A DNA stretch of 64,000 nucleotides from Bacteroidota bacterium (GTDB lineage Bacteria; Bacteroidota; Bacteroidia; Chitinophagales; BACL12). This document shows, in pieces, positions 51,404-61,201 of the stretch. Numbering within the stretch: the first letter of the stretch is position 1; each line of letters opens with the position of its first letter. Location: the NCBI GenBank assembly GCA_016706865.1, contig JADJIS010000002.1, positions 1,502,270 through 1,566,269 on the forward strand, written 5' to 3'. The position numbers and the translations under genes are program-made. The notes under the pieces are model-generated. The model worked only from the letters and a program-made list of their open reading frames with translations, was not told the origin of the DNA and searched no databases.

Positions 51404-52058
51404 TGATTAAATTACTAAAAGAAAATAAAATATTTTTTCTGCTTTGTATTTTGTGGTTTATTATTGCCGGAATATATCTTTTAATTTATAACAAGGGTGC
51501 ATTTTCTCTTTGGATGAATGCAAACCATAACCCCACATCTGATACTTTTTTCAGATATGCAACCTGGCTTGGTGATGGATATACGATTGGGATAGTGTGT
51601 TTGTTATTGTTATTTGTTAAACTGCGATTCGGAATAATTGCATCCTTAGTTTCCTTCACCTCTGCTTTTTTAATTTCGCTTTTAAAGGATTTTTATAATG
51701 AAGCCCGACCATCTCTTTATTTTAAAGATATGGATATCCATTATGTGGAAGGATTAAAATTATATCAGTGGCACAGTTTCCCTTCCGGACATACGGCTGC
51801 TGCTTTTACCCTGTTTTGTCTCTTCGCAATATTTGTAAAAATAAAAATTACGGGTATTTATTTTTTGGTTTAGCATTGCTTGTCGCTATTTCGAGAGTTT
51901 ATTTAATGCAACATTTTCTTGTAGATGTTTATTTCGGGTCTTTGTTTGGATTGATATTTACTTTGATATTATATCAACTGCTTATGATCAGTCCTTTGTT
52001 TAGAAATAAAAAATGGCATGAAAGATCTTTCATTAAAGGTAGAATGGTAAGTTCATAA
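51403..52058 (+). pseudogene. PAP2-family phosphatase, frameshifted near 51860
   Basis: Two frames together encode a ~217-residue membrane phosphatase. The first has the PAP2 motifs K-x6-R-P (LLKDFYNEARPSLYF) and PSGHT (WHSFPSGHTAAAF), then stops at 51873. The second frame resumes with FFGLALLVAISRVYLMQHFL and VDVYFGSLFG, which supplies the third motif S-R-x5-H-x3-D. A one-base deletion in TTTTTT at ~51862 explains the break. The sequence T-TTT-TTG there is also a formal slippery site, so -1 programmed slippage is possible but less likely. It overlaps the LptG-type gene. It may act on undecaprenyl-phosphate or lipid phosphates. Confidence 0.8.
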
Positions 52059-52082
52059 CAATAATATTATCCTAATTATTAA

Positions 52083-52478
52083 ATGAAACCGCGGTTAGAA
52101 AAAGCAATAAAAATGGCCAACTTGCAGTTGGTAAGTTGGATTATTGTTCTGGTTAGTGTTTTCCTCAGCATCTTTGGTTTTAATTCCATTGCTTGGGCAA
52201 TTATTATTATTGGCGGATATGCTTTTCAAATTTTTGGTGCCATTTATATCTATGTTATTACTAATCGCGAATACGGAAAAAAATTTCTTTATTATAATGT
52301 TTTTATGTGTATTAGCATTCTGATATTGACACTGATATCAATGGGAGTAATTCCAACTACTGATGATAATGATACAGAATATACTATATTTTTTGGAAGT
52401 TTATTTTTGGTTTTATTATTATACTTCTTTTCTGCATTTTTAATAGTTCAACTGAAAGACCGACTTAAATATTTATGA
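52083..52478 (+). CDS. Small four-helix integral membrane protein
   Basis: This 131-residue protein has four predicted membrane helices: LVSWIIVLVSVFLSIFGF, IAWAIIIIGGYAFQIFGAIY, VFMCISILILTLISMGVI and IFFGSLFLVLLLYFFSAFLI. A short charged N-terminus (MKPRLEKAIKMAN) and C-terminus (QLKDRLKYL) flank them. No family is recognised. It follows the PAP2 gene on the same strand by about 25 bp and may belong to the same transcript as the LptG-type permease, hinting at an envelope role. Confidence 0.75.
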   Translation: MKPRLEKAIKMANLQLVSWIIVLVSVFLSIFGFNSIAWAIIIIGGYAFQIFGAIYIYVITNREYGKKFLYYNVFMCISILILTLISMGVIPTTDDNDTEYTIFFGSLFLVLLLYFFSAFLIVQLKDRLKYL

Positions 52479-52479
52479 T

Positions 52480-52655
52480 TTATTTCCTGAAGGGTCTCAA
52501 TTTACTTGGTTTTAAATGATAATTAATTCCTCTATGGGAAGCTTCTGGAATAATTGGAAATGGCCAGCGCGGCTTACAGGCGATATAATGTTTAAATGTG
52601 GAAATAGACAATGTACTCTCTAATCCTACTCTGGCAAGACCAAAGCCGATTCAAA
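52480..52655 (-). pseudogene. Possible coding relic
   Basis: On the minus strand an open stretch reads GFGLARVGLESTLSISTFKH, then YIACKPRWPFPIIPEAS and HRGINYHLKPSKLRPFRK before a stop at 52480-52482. The composition looks protein-like, but no start is in frame. An ATG-led frame farther upstream (52720s) would join it only with a frameshift. I do not recognise the protein. It may be a decayed gene displaced by the neighbouring transposase, or chance. Confidence 0.3.
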
Positions 52656-52752
52656 AAATACTTCTTGATAAATAATTTAAATAATTTTTTAATTATTGGA
52701 GTAATTCCTAATTTCATTTCATAATTAATTATTTCACCTTAAAAACATTATT

Positions 52753-53217
52753 ATGTCACAAACATTTTCACAAATTTACATTCAAATTGGATTTGCAGTG
52801 CAAGGAAGACAAAACCTTATTCAAAAATCATGGAAAGACGAATTACACAAATATCTTTCCGGAATAATTACCGACAAAAACCAGAAATCGATAATTGTTA
52901 ATGGTATGCCAGACCATATTCATGCTTTTGTCGGATTAAGGCCTTCGATGGCAATTTCAGATCTGGTAAGGGAGATGAAAAATAACTCAACTAATTTTAT
53001 TAATGACCGAAATTTTGTTAAGGGAAAGTTTTCATGGCAAGAGGGATATGGAGCTTTTTCTTATTCGCATTCGCAAATGGATAATGTATACAATTATATT
53101 TTAAATCAGGAAGAACACCATAAAACTAAAACTTTCAAACAAGAATACATTCAATTTTTAAATAGTTTCGGAATAAGTTATGACGAAAAATATTTATTTG
53201 AGTGGATCGAGGATTGA
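52753..53217 (+). mobile_element. REP-associated tyrosine transposase (IS200/IS605-like TnpA)
   Basis: This 154-residue Y1/HUH nuclease has the metal-binding HUH motif in GMPDHIHAFVGL (His-Ile-His, residues ~57-59). The catalytic Tyr region VYNYILNQEEHHK near residue 116 is followed by helix residues, and YDEKYLFEW closes the protein. Such proteins cut and join single-stranded DNA at hairpins. It is directly followed, within 35 bp, by a dense array of REP-like hairpins, the setting typical of domesticated RAYT genes rather than free insertion sequences. It is intact, unlike most genes downstream. It probably recognises the TGTCACCCC..GGGGTTT hairpins here and at 27.4 kb. Confidence 0.85.
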
Positions 53218-53248
53218 GGGTTTATTGATAACCGTGGTTGCTGGGTAG

Positions 53249-53745
53249 ATTATAATGTCACCCCTACGGGGTTTGATTCCCATTAATTTTGGGTTTATTA
53301 TAATAATGTCACCCCGCTGGGGTTTGATTCTCGTTGGATTGATAGTATTATACTAATTTTTAACACAAGAGGTTGACTTTTAATTAATGTGGCATTCAAA
53401 GTAATAGTTAATGAAATCCATAAGGTGTTTAGTTCTGAATGGATTTGTATTACAGAACCATAAATCTCATGACCCAGATATAACTAAACCCCAGCGGGGT
53501 GACATTATTATAGAAATAAACATTGATAATTATTGCAAACCCCGTAGGGATGACATTATAATCTATTAGGTCACGACTCAGTTTGAATTAGACCGGGGGA
53601 AATCCAATTTAATCCGCAATTTAATTCTTGGGATTGTATCAGAACTAAATTCTTATTTACAGATAAAACCCAGCGGGGTGACATTATTATAGAAATAAAC
53701 ATTGATAATCATTGCAAACCCCGTAAGGTGGCATTATAATCTATC
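53249..53745. repeat. REP/BIME-like array beside the RAYT gene
   Basis: Forward hairpins (ATAATGTCACCCC..GGGGTTTGATTC) lie at about 53250-53276 and 53303-53328. Reverse ones lie at 53486-53511, 53535-53562, 53666-53691 and 53714-53741. Reverse hairpins occur in pairs ~50 bp apart, and the pair unit (CAGCGGGGTGACATTATTAT...GTAGGGATGACATTATAATC) is itself duplicated with a 180-bp step. The stem/loop core is A/C-CCCC-NN(N)-GGGG. The same pair order is used at 27.4 kb, and no gene is seen. Confidence 0.88.
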
Positions 53746-53831
53746 AAGCAACGACTAACTTTAATTAAAACGTGAGTTGATTTGAAAGTCCTCAAATGTT
53801 AATAATGAGTGAAACCAATTTATTTATTCGG

Positions 53832-54566
53832 CGTCAAATACTCAAACTTAGCAATTCCCCATTTTGTAAACGGTATTGCAATGATGTTCTTAATACACCT
53901 AAACCATAAATTACACTCCTTTTGAAATTAATGGATGATGCGTCTTCAAAATATTTGGTGGGACAAGTTACTTCTGCAATTTCGTAACCTGCAAAAATAT
54001 TTGTGCCAGCATTTGATTGTCGAATACAAAATCGTCGGAATTGGCTTCATAATTTATTTTGCGCAAAACTTCACCCGAAAATGCTCTATAACCTGTATGG
54101 TATTCTGATAATTTTTGTCGCAACAACACATTTTGTGAAAGGGTAAGAAAACGATTGAACACATACTTATAAAATGGCATTCCACCATTTAATGCTCCTC
54201 TTCCTAAAATTCTGGATGCCAAAACTACAGGATAAAGATCCTGAGCAATAATATATGCCATACTGGTTATCAATTTCGGCGTATACTGATAATCGGGATG
54301 CAACATGATAACAATATCTGCGTTCAGCGAAAGTGCCTTATTGTAACAGGATTTCTGATTTCCGCCATAACCCTTGTTGTTTTCATGTTTAATAATGTGT
54401 TGGATTCCGATCCTGTTTCCAACTTCTACTGTATCATCCTTACTCGCATCATCAACTAATACCACCTCATCCACAATATCCATCGGAATTTCCGCATAGG
54501 TTTGTTCCAGTGTTTTACCCGCGTTATAAGCCGGCAGAACTATCACTATTTTTTATTCCCTATCAT
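53832..54566 (-). pseudogene. Glycosyltransferase family 2 (dolichol-phosphate-mannose-like), at least two frameshifts
   Basis: The reconstructed ~243-residue GT-A enzyme starts ATG 54566 (MIGNKK, then IVIVLPAYNAGKTLEQTYAE). It has VDEVVLVDDASKDDTVEV and IQHIIKHENNKGYGGNQKSC with the nucleotide-sugar site, DIVIMLHPDYQYTP (D-x-D-like HPDYQ), SRILGRGALNGGMPFYKYVF, and EYHTGYRAFSGEVL. It ends with FAGYEIAEVTCPTKYFEDAS in another frame and stops at 53832-53834. One frameshift lies in the T-run 54549-54554 and one in the T-run near 53992. It likely transfers a sugar to a polyprenyl phosphate or a nascent glycan, next to the GT4 and GT2 genes. Confidence 0.75.
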
Positions 54567-54626
54567 GTGTCGCGCAAAAATACGTATTCATAGCTGATTG
54601 TGGAATGCTTAATTTTGCGGCATAGG

Positions 54627-55825
54627 ATGAATATATTATTGCTCGCAAAAAAAATCCCTGGCCGCCAAAAGACGGTGAAGCCATAGCCATACTACAAATG
54701 GCAAAGGGTTTGGCTGCAAATGGCAATAAAATTACCATTCTTTATATGAACACCCCCGAAACACCATTTTGATCCGGAAAAAATTAATCTGCTGGGGTTT
54801 GAAAATATAAGTTTTATTTGTGTTTGGGTGAATTCTAATGTAAAACCTTTGGGTGCCTTGGCTAATCTTGTTAAAAAAACTCCCTACCACACAGTACGAT
54901 TTTTTAGCAGAGATTTTTTAACAAAACTCGTAACTCTGATCAAGGATCAAAATTTTGATATTATTCAGGCTGAGGGATTATACCTTATCCAATATTTTAA
55001 TTCCATTTCCAAAAACGCTAAAACGAAATTCGTTTATAGAAGTCATAATAAGGAAGGAGAAATATGGAAAAATATCGCAGCAAATTCCAAAAACCCCTTC
55101 GAAAAATGGTATCTGAATTTACAGTCCAAAAAATTGTTAAAGTATGAAAATTTAATTGTTAAAGATCTGGACGCCATTGTTCCCATTTCATTAACAGATA
55201 CTGTTTTTTATAAAAATATTTCGGATAAATATCAGGTGCATTATTCTCCAACGGGAATTGATATTGAAAATATTCCCGACAACTATAAAGACGTAAAAGA
55301 AAACGATCTTTATTTTATAGGTGGGTTGGACTGGCTTCCGAATACCGAGGGATTATTATGGTTCATAAATAAAATTTTTCCTGCCATAAAAAATTATTTC
55401 CGGATATTCAATTTCACATCGCAGGTAGAAATGCGCCAACCTGGCTCGGAGAAAAATCTTTTAAAGTGGAAGGAATAGAATTTCATGGAGAGGTGTCGAA
55501 TGCTTTTGAATTTATTCAGGATAAATTTATCTGTATTGTTCCCCTCTTATCCGGCAGTGGTATGAAACTTAAGATCATGGAAGCCATGGCCATGGGAAAA
55601 CCCGTAATCACTACTTTTAAAGGCGCTGAGGGCATGCCTGCCGGGGTGGATGAACATATTTCAATTGCAATTTCAGATACTGAATTTATTCGCAAATTAA
55701 GCGATCTTATACTTAATAAAACAGATACAATTCAAAAAGCTAAAGCAGCAAAACATTTTGTAATTCAACACCTTAATAATAAAACACTTACTAAACAATT
55801 AACTCAATTTTATACCAATTTATAA
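54627..55825 (+). pseudogene. Glycosyltransferase family 4 with multiple frameshifts
   Basis: Frame-hopping from ATG 54627 gives MNILLLAKKIPWPPKDGEAI, ILQMAKGLAANGNKITILYM, then VNSNVKPLGALANLVKKTPY through FIGGLDWLPNTEGLLWFINK. It then shifts to PDIQFHIAGRNAPTWLGEKS, and continues in VPLLSGSGMKLKIMEAMAMG, the donor-binding helix of GT4 enzymes, to a stop at 55825. At least four single-base shifts are needed (near 54652, 54762, 54822 and 55395). The whole resembles GT4 enzymes of exopolysaccharide clusters (~400 residues). It forms a divergent pair with the GT2 at 53.8 kb and abuts the next GT2. Confidence 0.75.
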
Positions 55826-56998
55826 ATGTTGATCTGGCAAATTATATTCTGGTTTTGTGTGCTGTGTTTGATGCATAGTTATATTTTTTATCCATTGATA
55901 TTAAATATACTTTCTGGTAATAAAAAAATAATTGCACCCCAAATTTCAGAACCTGATCAACCGATGGTGAGTGTAATTATGTCGGTATACAATGAGGAAA
56001 AGGTGCTGGAGAAAAAGATCAAAACTGTTTTTTCCACTAGTTATCCTTCCAATAAACTTGAATTGGTAATTGGGTCTGATGGTTCCACAGATAATACTGA
56101 CAGTATCATCGAAAAATTTATTCAGGAAGGTTATAAAATCCGGTTTAAAAAATTTGGGGGGAGAAGCGGAAAATCCAATATTATAAATGCATTGATACCG
56201 GAGGTAAAAGGACGGATTTTTTATTCTCACCGATGCAAATATTTTGTTCGATGAAAACACTATTCCTTTTTTAGTGAGGCATTTTAAAAATGAAAAAATA
56301 GGCCTTGTGGGTGCCAATGTGATCAATACAGGTTTACAGAAAGAGGGCATTTCTTTTCAGGAGGAATCCTACATCCGCAGAGAAAATAAAATAAAATATC
56401 AGGAGGGATTGATATGGGGAACTATGATGGGCGCTTTTGGTGCCTGTTATGCAATTCGGGCAGAACTTTTTGGAAAGATCCCGCAAAATTTTTTGATGGA
56501 AGATTTTTACATCACCTTGGGAGTAATTCGGTCTAAAAATTGTCTATAAGTGATCCGGAGGCTAAAGTGTATGAAGATGTTTCTAATCTTGTGCAGGAGG
56601 AGTTTAAAGAAAAATCCGTATTTCTGCCGGAAATTTTCAGAATCTCGGTGTTTATTACGGGCTACTTAAAAATCCTTTCAGCGGAGCCGGATTCAGTTTT
56701 TTATCCCACAAGGTTTTGCGGTGGAAAGGCCCGTTCTTTCTGATAGTTGCCCTCATTTCCACTGCCTTTTTAATGGAGCAGAACTTATTTTATAAAATTC
56801 TGTTCTTTTTGCAATTGCTGGGATTTATTTCCCCCCTTATCGACAGGCTGTTCAGCAGCTTAAATATCCATAACTTTGCACTCAGACTGATAGCCTATTT
56901 TTTATATGATGAACCTGGCATTGTTGTTAGGATTTGTCAAATGGGTTAGAGGAATAAAGACCAACACCTGGAATCCCACACAGCGAAACGTAGAATAA
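55826..56998 (+). pseudogene. Membrane glycosyltransferase family 2, four frame pieces
   Basis: A ~390-residue processive-type GT2 can be rebuilt. It has an N-terminal helix (IIFWFCVLCLMHSYIFYPLI), MVSVIMSVYNEEKVLEKKIK, VIGSDGSTDNTDSIIEKFIQ and FFGGRSGKSN-like KKFGGRSGKSNIINALI, then ILTDANILFDENTIPFLVRH (D-x-D). Next come GLVGANVINTGLQKEGISFQ and MMGAFGACYAIRAELFG, then NFLMEDFYITL (ED of the catalytic site), and C-terminal helices (FFLIVALISTAFLMEQNLFY, then LALLLGFVKWVRGIKTNTWN). Shifts are needed near 56220, 56545, 56600 and 56905. The next gene, ribBA, begins 15 bp later. It is probably an exopolysaccharide or cell-envelope sugar transferase. Confidence 0.75.
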
Positions 56999-57013
56999 AT
57001 ACTAAAAAACGAC

Positions 57014-58224
57014 ATGGACGAAATAAAATTAAACACTATCCCGGAAGCGATAGAAGATATAAAAAATGGCAAATTGATTATTGTTGTAGATGATGAAAAC
57101 CGCGAAAATGAAGGCGATTTCATCACTGCAGCACGCAATGCCACACCTGAGATCATCAATTTTATGGCAACACATGGCAGAGGATTGATCTGTGCTCCCT
57201 TAATTGAAGATCGTTGTGAGGAATTGGGATTGAGTTTAATGGTGGATGATAATACTGCATTGCATTCCACGCAATTCACTGTTTCGGTGGATCTTATCGG
57301 ACATGGCTGCACAACCGGTATCAGTTCCATCGACCGGTCACTGTGTGTTAAAGCATTAATTAACCCTGAAATAACAGCTAAAGATCTAGCTCGCCCCGGA
57401 CATATATTTCCATTACGTGCAAAAAAAGGTGGTGTATTAAGAAGGACAGGTCACACAGAAGCAGCTATAGATCTCGCCCGTTATGCAGGTTTTGAACCAG
57501 CGGGAGTTTTAGTGGAGATCATGAATGAGGATGGAACCATGGCGCGGCTGCCCGACCTTATCAAGGTTGCAGAAAAACATAAGCTGAAAATTATTTCTAT
57601 AAAAGACCTGGTTGAATATCGTCTTCAAAAGAAACGCTCATCACAAAAGAAGTTGCAGTTACCTTGCCCACCAAATTCGGAAATTTTGAATTGCATGCCT
57701 ACACCCAAACAACAACCGGTGAAGTGCACCTTGCTTTGGTAAAGGTAGCTGGAATGAGGATGATGCAGTGATGGTTCGTGTGCACTCTTCCTGTGCAACA
57801 GGCGATATACTTGGTTCTTTGCGTTGCGATTGTGGCGATCAATTACATGCCGCAATGAAAATGATAGAAAAAGCGGAACCGGTGTATTATTATATATGCA
57901 GCAGGAGGAAGGGGAATTGGATTATTAAATAAACTCCAAAGCCTATAAATTGCAAGAAAGCGGAATGGATACCGTGGAAGCAAATTTAGAACTCGGTTTC
58001 ACCATGGACCAGCGCGATTATGGTGTAGGTGCTCAAATTCTACGCGACCTTGGAATTCGAAAACTGAAACTAATAACGAATAACCCTAAAAGCGGGTAGC
58101 TTTGAAGGGTTACGGGTTAGAAATTGTGGACAATATCAAGATAGAGATTGCCCCTAACTCTCACAATGAGTCTTACCTCCTAACCAAGAGGGATAAAATG
58201 GGCCACGAAATCCTTAAGGGTTAA
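57014..58224 (+). pseudogene. ribBA: Bifunctional RibBA with frameshifts in the RibA half
   Basis: RibB makes 3,4-dihydroxy-2-butanone-4-phosphate; RibA opens GTP for riboflavin. The RibB half is intact in one frame: VVDDENRENEGDFITAARNA, THGRGLICAPL, GCTTGISSIDRS, FPLRAKKGGVLRRTGHTEAA. The RibA half is split over other frames but shows VHSSCATGDILGSLRCDCGD (three zinc Cys), MQQEGRGIGLLNKLQ-like text, VEANLELGFTMDQRDYGVGA and ILRDLGIRKLKLITNNP. The stop is at 58222-58224. Breaks lie near 57632, 57740, 57880, 57930 and 58090. RibBA is near-essential, so sequencing error is likelier than true inactivation. Confidence 0.85.
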
Positions 58225-58225
58225 A

Positions 58226-58591
58226 TCAAGCAACAAGCTTTGGTTCCGTGGCCCGTAGCCTTACATTCAGCAATTCGTTCACTGAGATCAACTCCACATC
58301 CGCGGGTGCGGCTTCAAATGCTACGGGATTGTCGAATACTAAAATCTTTTTAACGGGTGACTTGCCGCCGTGGTGTAAGCGTTTCGACAGTTTTTGCAAA
58401 TTGTCGTAATGGTGTCGTGTTACCTGGTTATCTAAGTTTACACTTACAATAACCCGCTCTACCCCGGTTTGCGATTCCTTCTGCAGAAGAAAATCAAAAC
58501 ACTTGTTCGTCCAGTTGTATTTGTTATGCAATTTCCAACCGTCGTGGTGACAATACATGTGTTCAAGCGACGATTTGATCGGGACCAACAT
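58226..58591 (-). CDS. Hypothetical protein, 121 residues
   Basis: This is an intact 121-residue frame ending 1 bp past the convergent ribBA stop. It contains SQTGVERVIVSVNLDNQVTR and HHGGKSPVKKILVFDNPVAF, with a beta/alpha look, and a DVELISVNELLNVRLRA C-terminal helix. No family is recognised. It lacks a signal peptide or membrane helix. It may be the 3' part of a longer gene, because the region upstream (58592-58875) holds only an ATG-poor frame and no clear promoter. Codon use is slightly richer in G and C than its neighbours, which could mean transfer, but the sample is small. Confidence 0.5.
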   Translation of the reverse strand: MLVPIKSSLEHMYCHHDGWKLHNKYNWTNKCFDFLLQKESQTGVERVIVSVNLDNQVTRHHYDNLQKLSKRLHHGGKSPVKKILVFDNPVAFEAAPADVELISVNELLNVRLRATEPKLVA

Positions 58592-58875
58592 TTCGCTTTT
58601 TTAAAGGCTCGTTTTTTAAAAGTGTGTGAAGCATATACCCGTAAATTTTTTTTGGTTTCTGATTACAGGGTGCAAGGTCACTCGAAAAAAAATACAGGCA
58701 AAGGAAAAAATCAGGTCAATTCAACAGAGGGTTTGGTATAGCAATATCATATCATTTTGATAATCAAGCAATTATCGAAATAATACGTGGTAAAAATTAA
58801 CACATAGATTTATTGCCCTCCTTTAAAAATTGGAAGGTAGCTCAAGCCTTAGTTAGACTAATGAAATCCGGCTAA

Positions 58876-59025
58876 TTATCCACCTATTTCAGTGTCCCAA
58901 ACGTTGCCTCTTGCATTTACATTTGAATTATGATGCTGTGCATCGTTCATTTGGATGTTACCATTGTTGTTTGAAGGGTTAGAAAAGATACCCAAAGACA
59001 TAAGAATAGAAAAAAGGATTGCCAT
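58876..59025 (-). CDS. Small secreted peptide (49 residues)
   Basis: ATG at 59025 and stop at 58876-58878 give 49 codons: a hydrophobic N-terminus (MAILFSILMSLGIFSNPSNN) followed by an Asn/His-rich tail ending NARGNVWDTEIGG. The layout resembles a signal peptide plus a short secreted chain. It stands alone in an otherwise gene-free 650-bp gap. Low-complexity Asn and small size make chance possible, and I know no homologue. Confidence 0.4.
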   Translation of the reverse strand: MAILFSILMSLGIFSNPSNNNGNIQMNDAQHHNSNVNARGNVWDTEIGG

Positions 59026-59240
59026 AATGTTAAATTTAGAAGGTTAAGTTAATTTAGCTGTTATTTGTATTATTAAAACTGAATAAAAAGTCTGTTACAT
59101 GCAAATACATGGTGTTAAGGGCTAACAAGTATGCTGACAGATGCGATAAGGGTAGTAAACAAAACTGCTGTGTGTATGCTAACAGGTAGTAATTAGTGAC
59201 AAAAGTAAAGTCTGTTTATTCTGCCATAAGTAACAAAATT

Positions 59241-60681
59241 ATGAAAAAAATAACTCAACTTATACAAACATTTTCACCTACTGAGATCAGCAGTTTGCGT
59301 AAATACTATGCGATAAATAGCAGACAGGACACCATATTAAGAAATAAACTATTTGAAATAACTCTCAAAAATAGCCCTAAAAGTGACAAGGAAGCCGCCA
59401 ATTTTATGGATACAAAACCTGGTGCGGCCTTTTCTATGTTAAAGAAAAGACTTTATAACGATGCATTAAAATATTGTTCTGGGGTGAAGGCTCAAAACGA
59501 TTTAAATCTAAATTTTACGAAAGTAGATATCAAGTTAGGATGATGATTATGGAAGCGGACATTTTACTTGATAGGCAATTAATTACAAGTGCACGAGATG
59601 TTTTAGTTAAAGCCGAAAAAATTGCCAATAAATATGAATTAGATGAAGAATTGTTATTGTTAAAGGATTTAAAACAAACAAAGAAGAGGACTATCTCGAA
59701 CTCTTCAAAATTACCTTCAACTTTCCAAGGACAAAGTGCTTCATATAGATGATATAAAGACAAATTAATGGCAGCAGATTATCAGCGTCAAATAATTATG
59801 CCGAATTTGTATGCTGCGAATAAGGATTTAAGCTATATAGAAAAATCAAGAGAGGCAAATAAACTTTTAAAAGAATTAGTAGATAGAAATCCCAATGCAA
59901 ATATTTTAGCATATTACTACCAGAAGTCAAATAGTTTTTATCACTTAACTAGTGATTATATTGAAGGTTTAAAAGTTGCATTAAAATATGCAGATCTAAT
60001 AAAAAATAGCCCTGCGGTTCATTCAAAAGATGCTATGGGTTCTGCGGGATTATATTTATCAAACATAAGTCTGCAATTATATAAATTTGATGACTCAATA
60101 AGATATGCAGTAGATCATATGGACTATTTCTATCATGGTAGTCCAAATCAAGTTGGATTATATGAAATTTATTTGTAGCATATTTGACTACGAAGGAATT
60201 TATTAAAGCAGAAGCTCAAATTAAGATCGTAACCTCATTTAAAATCGTTAAAACTGGTAATGTATTTCACTCTAGGTGGATGTTTTTCGTGCAAATTATG
60301 AATTTGCTTTAAACAATTTTAGTGAATCATTAGCCATTTTACAGAAACAGACCACATTAACTAAAGATAAAGCAGGGTGGTGGTTAGGATATAAAATTCT
60401 AGAAATGCTTTGCATAATTGAATTGAAGAATTATGACTGGTTAGAATATAGAACTGAAACATTTAGAAAATTGTTGATGCTGTTCGAACAAAAAACATAG
60501 CTAGGCCTAAAAATAATTTTAAAATTACTCAAGGCCTTAATAAAGAAAATTACGATTTCAAGGCAGTTACTAATTTGCAAAGGAAAATCTCAACTTACTA
60601 AAAAAAGGTGAAAGCGATTACCGTTGGGATCCTGATGGCTACGAAATCATCCGTTTCGACACATGGTGGATGGAAAATTAA
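59241..60681 (+). pseudogene. TPR-like helical hypothetical protein, broken into several frames
   Basis: A ~475-residue protein can be traced through at least five frame changes. It starts MKKITQLIQTFSPTEISSLR at 59241 and continues with ADILLDRQLITSARDVLVKA (helical repeat). It then reads NLYAANKDLSYIEKSREANK, YIEGLKVALKYADLIKN, RANYEFALNNFSESLAILQK, KILEMLCIIELKNYDWLEYR and ENLNLLKKGESDYRWDPDGY, ending DTWWMEN at a stop at 60679-60681. The helix pairs have TPR character. Several in-frame stops occur in each piece, so the recovered protein is tentative. The biological role is unknown. Confidence 0.6.
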
Positions 60682-60699
60682 AAAACCTGTCAGGAAAAA

Positions 60700-61169
60700 T
60701 TAAGTTATTTCATTTCCAAAATACATCCAACTCATTTTCACAAAAGCTTCTTCCTTGTGAATGGTCTGAATGTTTTCCAGTTGCTGGGGAGTTGCAATAT
60801 CCTGAACTTCATTAAAAAGTATTCTCTCCTCAAAACGTATATGTTTTTCCAATTCGATCTGAATTTTTTGAAGGGATAAAACATTTGGTGTATCGTTAAA
60901 TAATTCTTTAAGTTGGCGGTGTTGATCTAGTGCATCTAGAACATGCTGATGCTGATTCCCTAAAATTGGAAAAACTAATTTTTCTTCCAATTCGAAATGT
61001 TGAATCAAATGTGTTTGGTAAAACCAATCGCAATAATTTTTTTATTCTTTGCACATCAATACCTTTTGAAAATCCTGTTTTAATTTTCCAGCAGAGCAGG
61101 AGCCTGATGATGCTCGCGGCTAAGCGGTGCAAGAAATTCATTTCTTTTTATTGGTTTTATGTTCTGCAT
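60700..61169 (-). pseudogene. Hemerythrin (HHE) domain protein, frameshifted
   Basis: The C-terminal piece 60700-61008 reads through intact: LIQHFELEEKLVFPILGNQH, QHVLDALDQHRQLKELFN and LEKHIRFEERILFNEVQDIA. It has the HHE-type iron-ligand pattern H-x3-E (HFELEE), H-x3-D/E-x3-H (DALDQHR), and H-x3-E (HIRFEE). The N-terminal piece starts MQNIKPIKRNEFLAPLSREH (ATG 61169) and includes the first His pair REHHQ. Frameshifts near 61090 and 61030 separate the parts. Such proteins bind O2, NO or act in iron storage or stress. Overall length would be about 155 residues. Confidence 0.75.
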
Positions 61170-61201
61170 AAAAGTGATAATTAAAAAAATATTTATTTAT
61201 T

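Noticed and set aside
57000..57014. An FMN riboswitch before ribBA
   Set aside because: Only 15 bp separate it from the upstream gene, and no conserved RFN-element sequence was seen.
58469..58741. A 90-codon plus-strand open frame
   Set aside because: It is mostly antisense to the 121-residue frame and has no conserved features.
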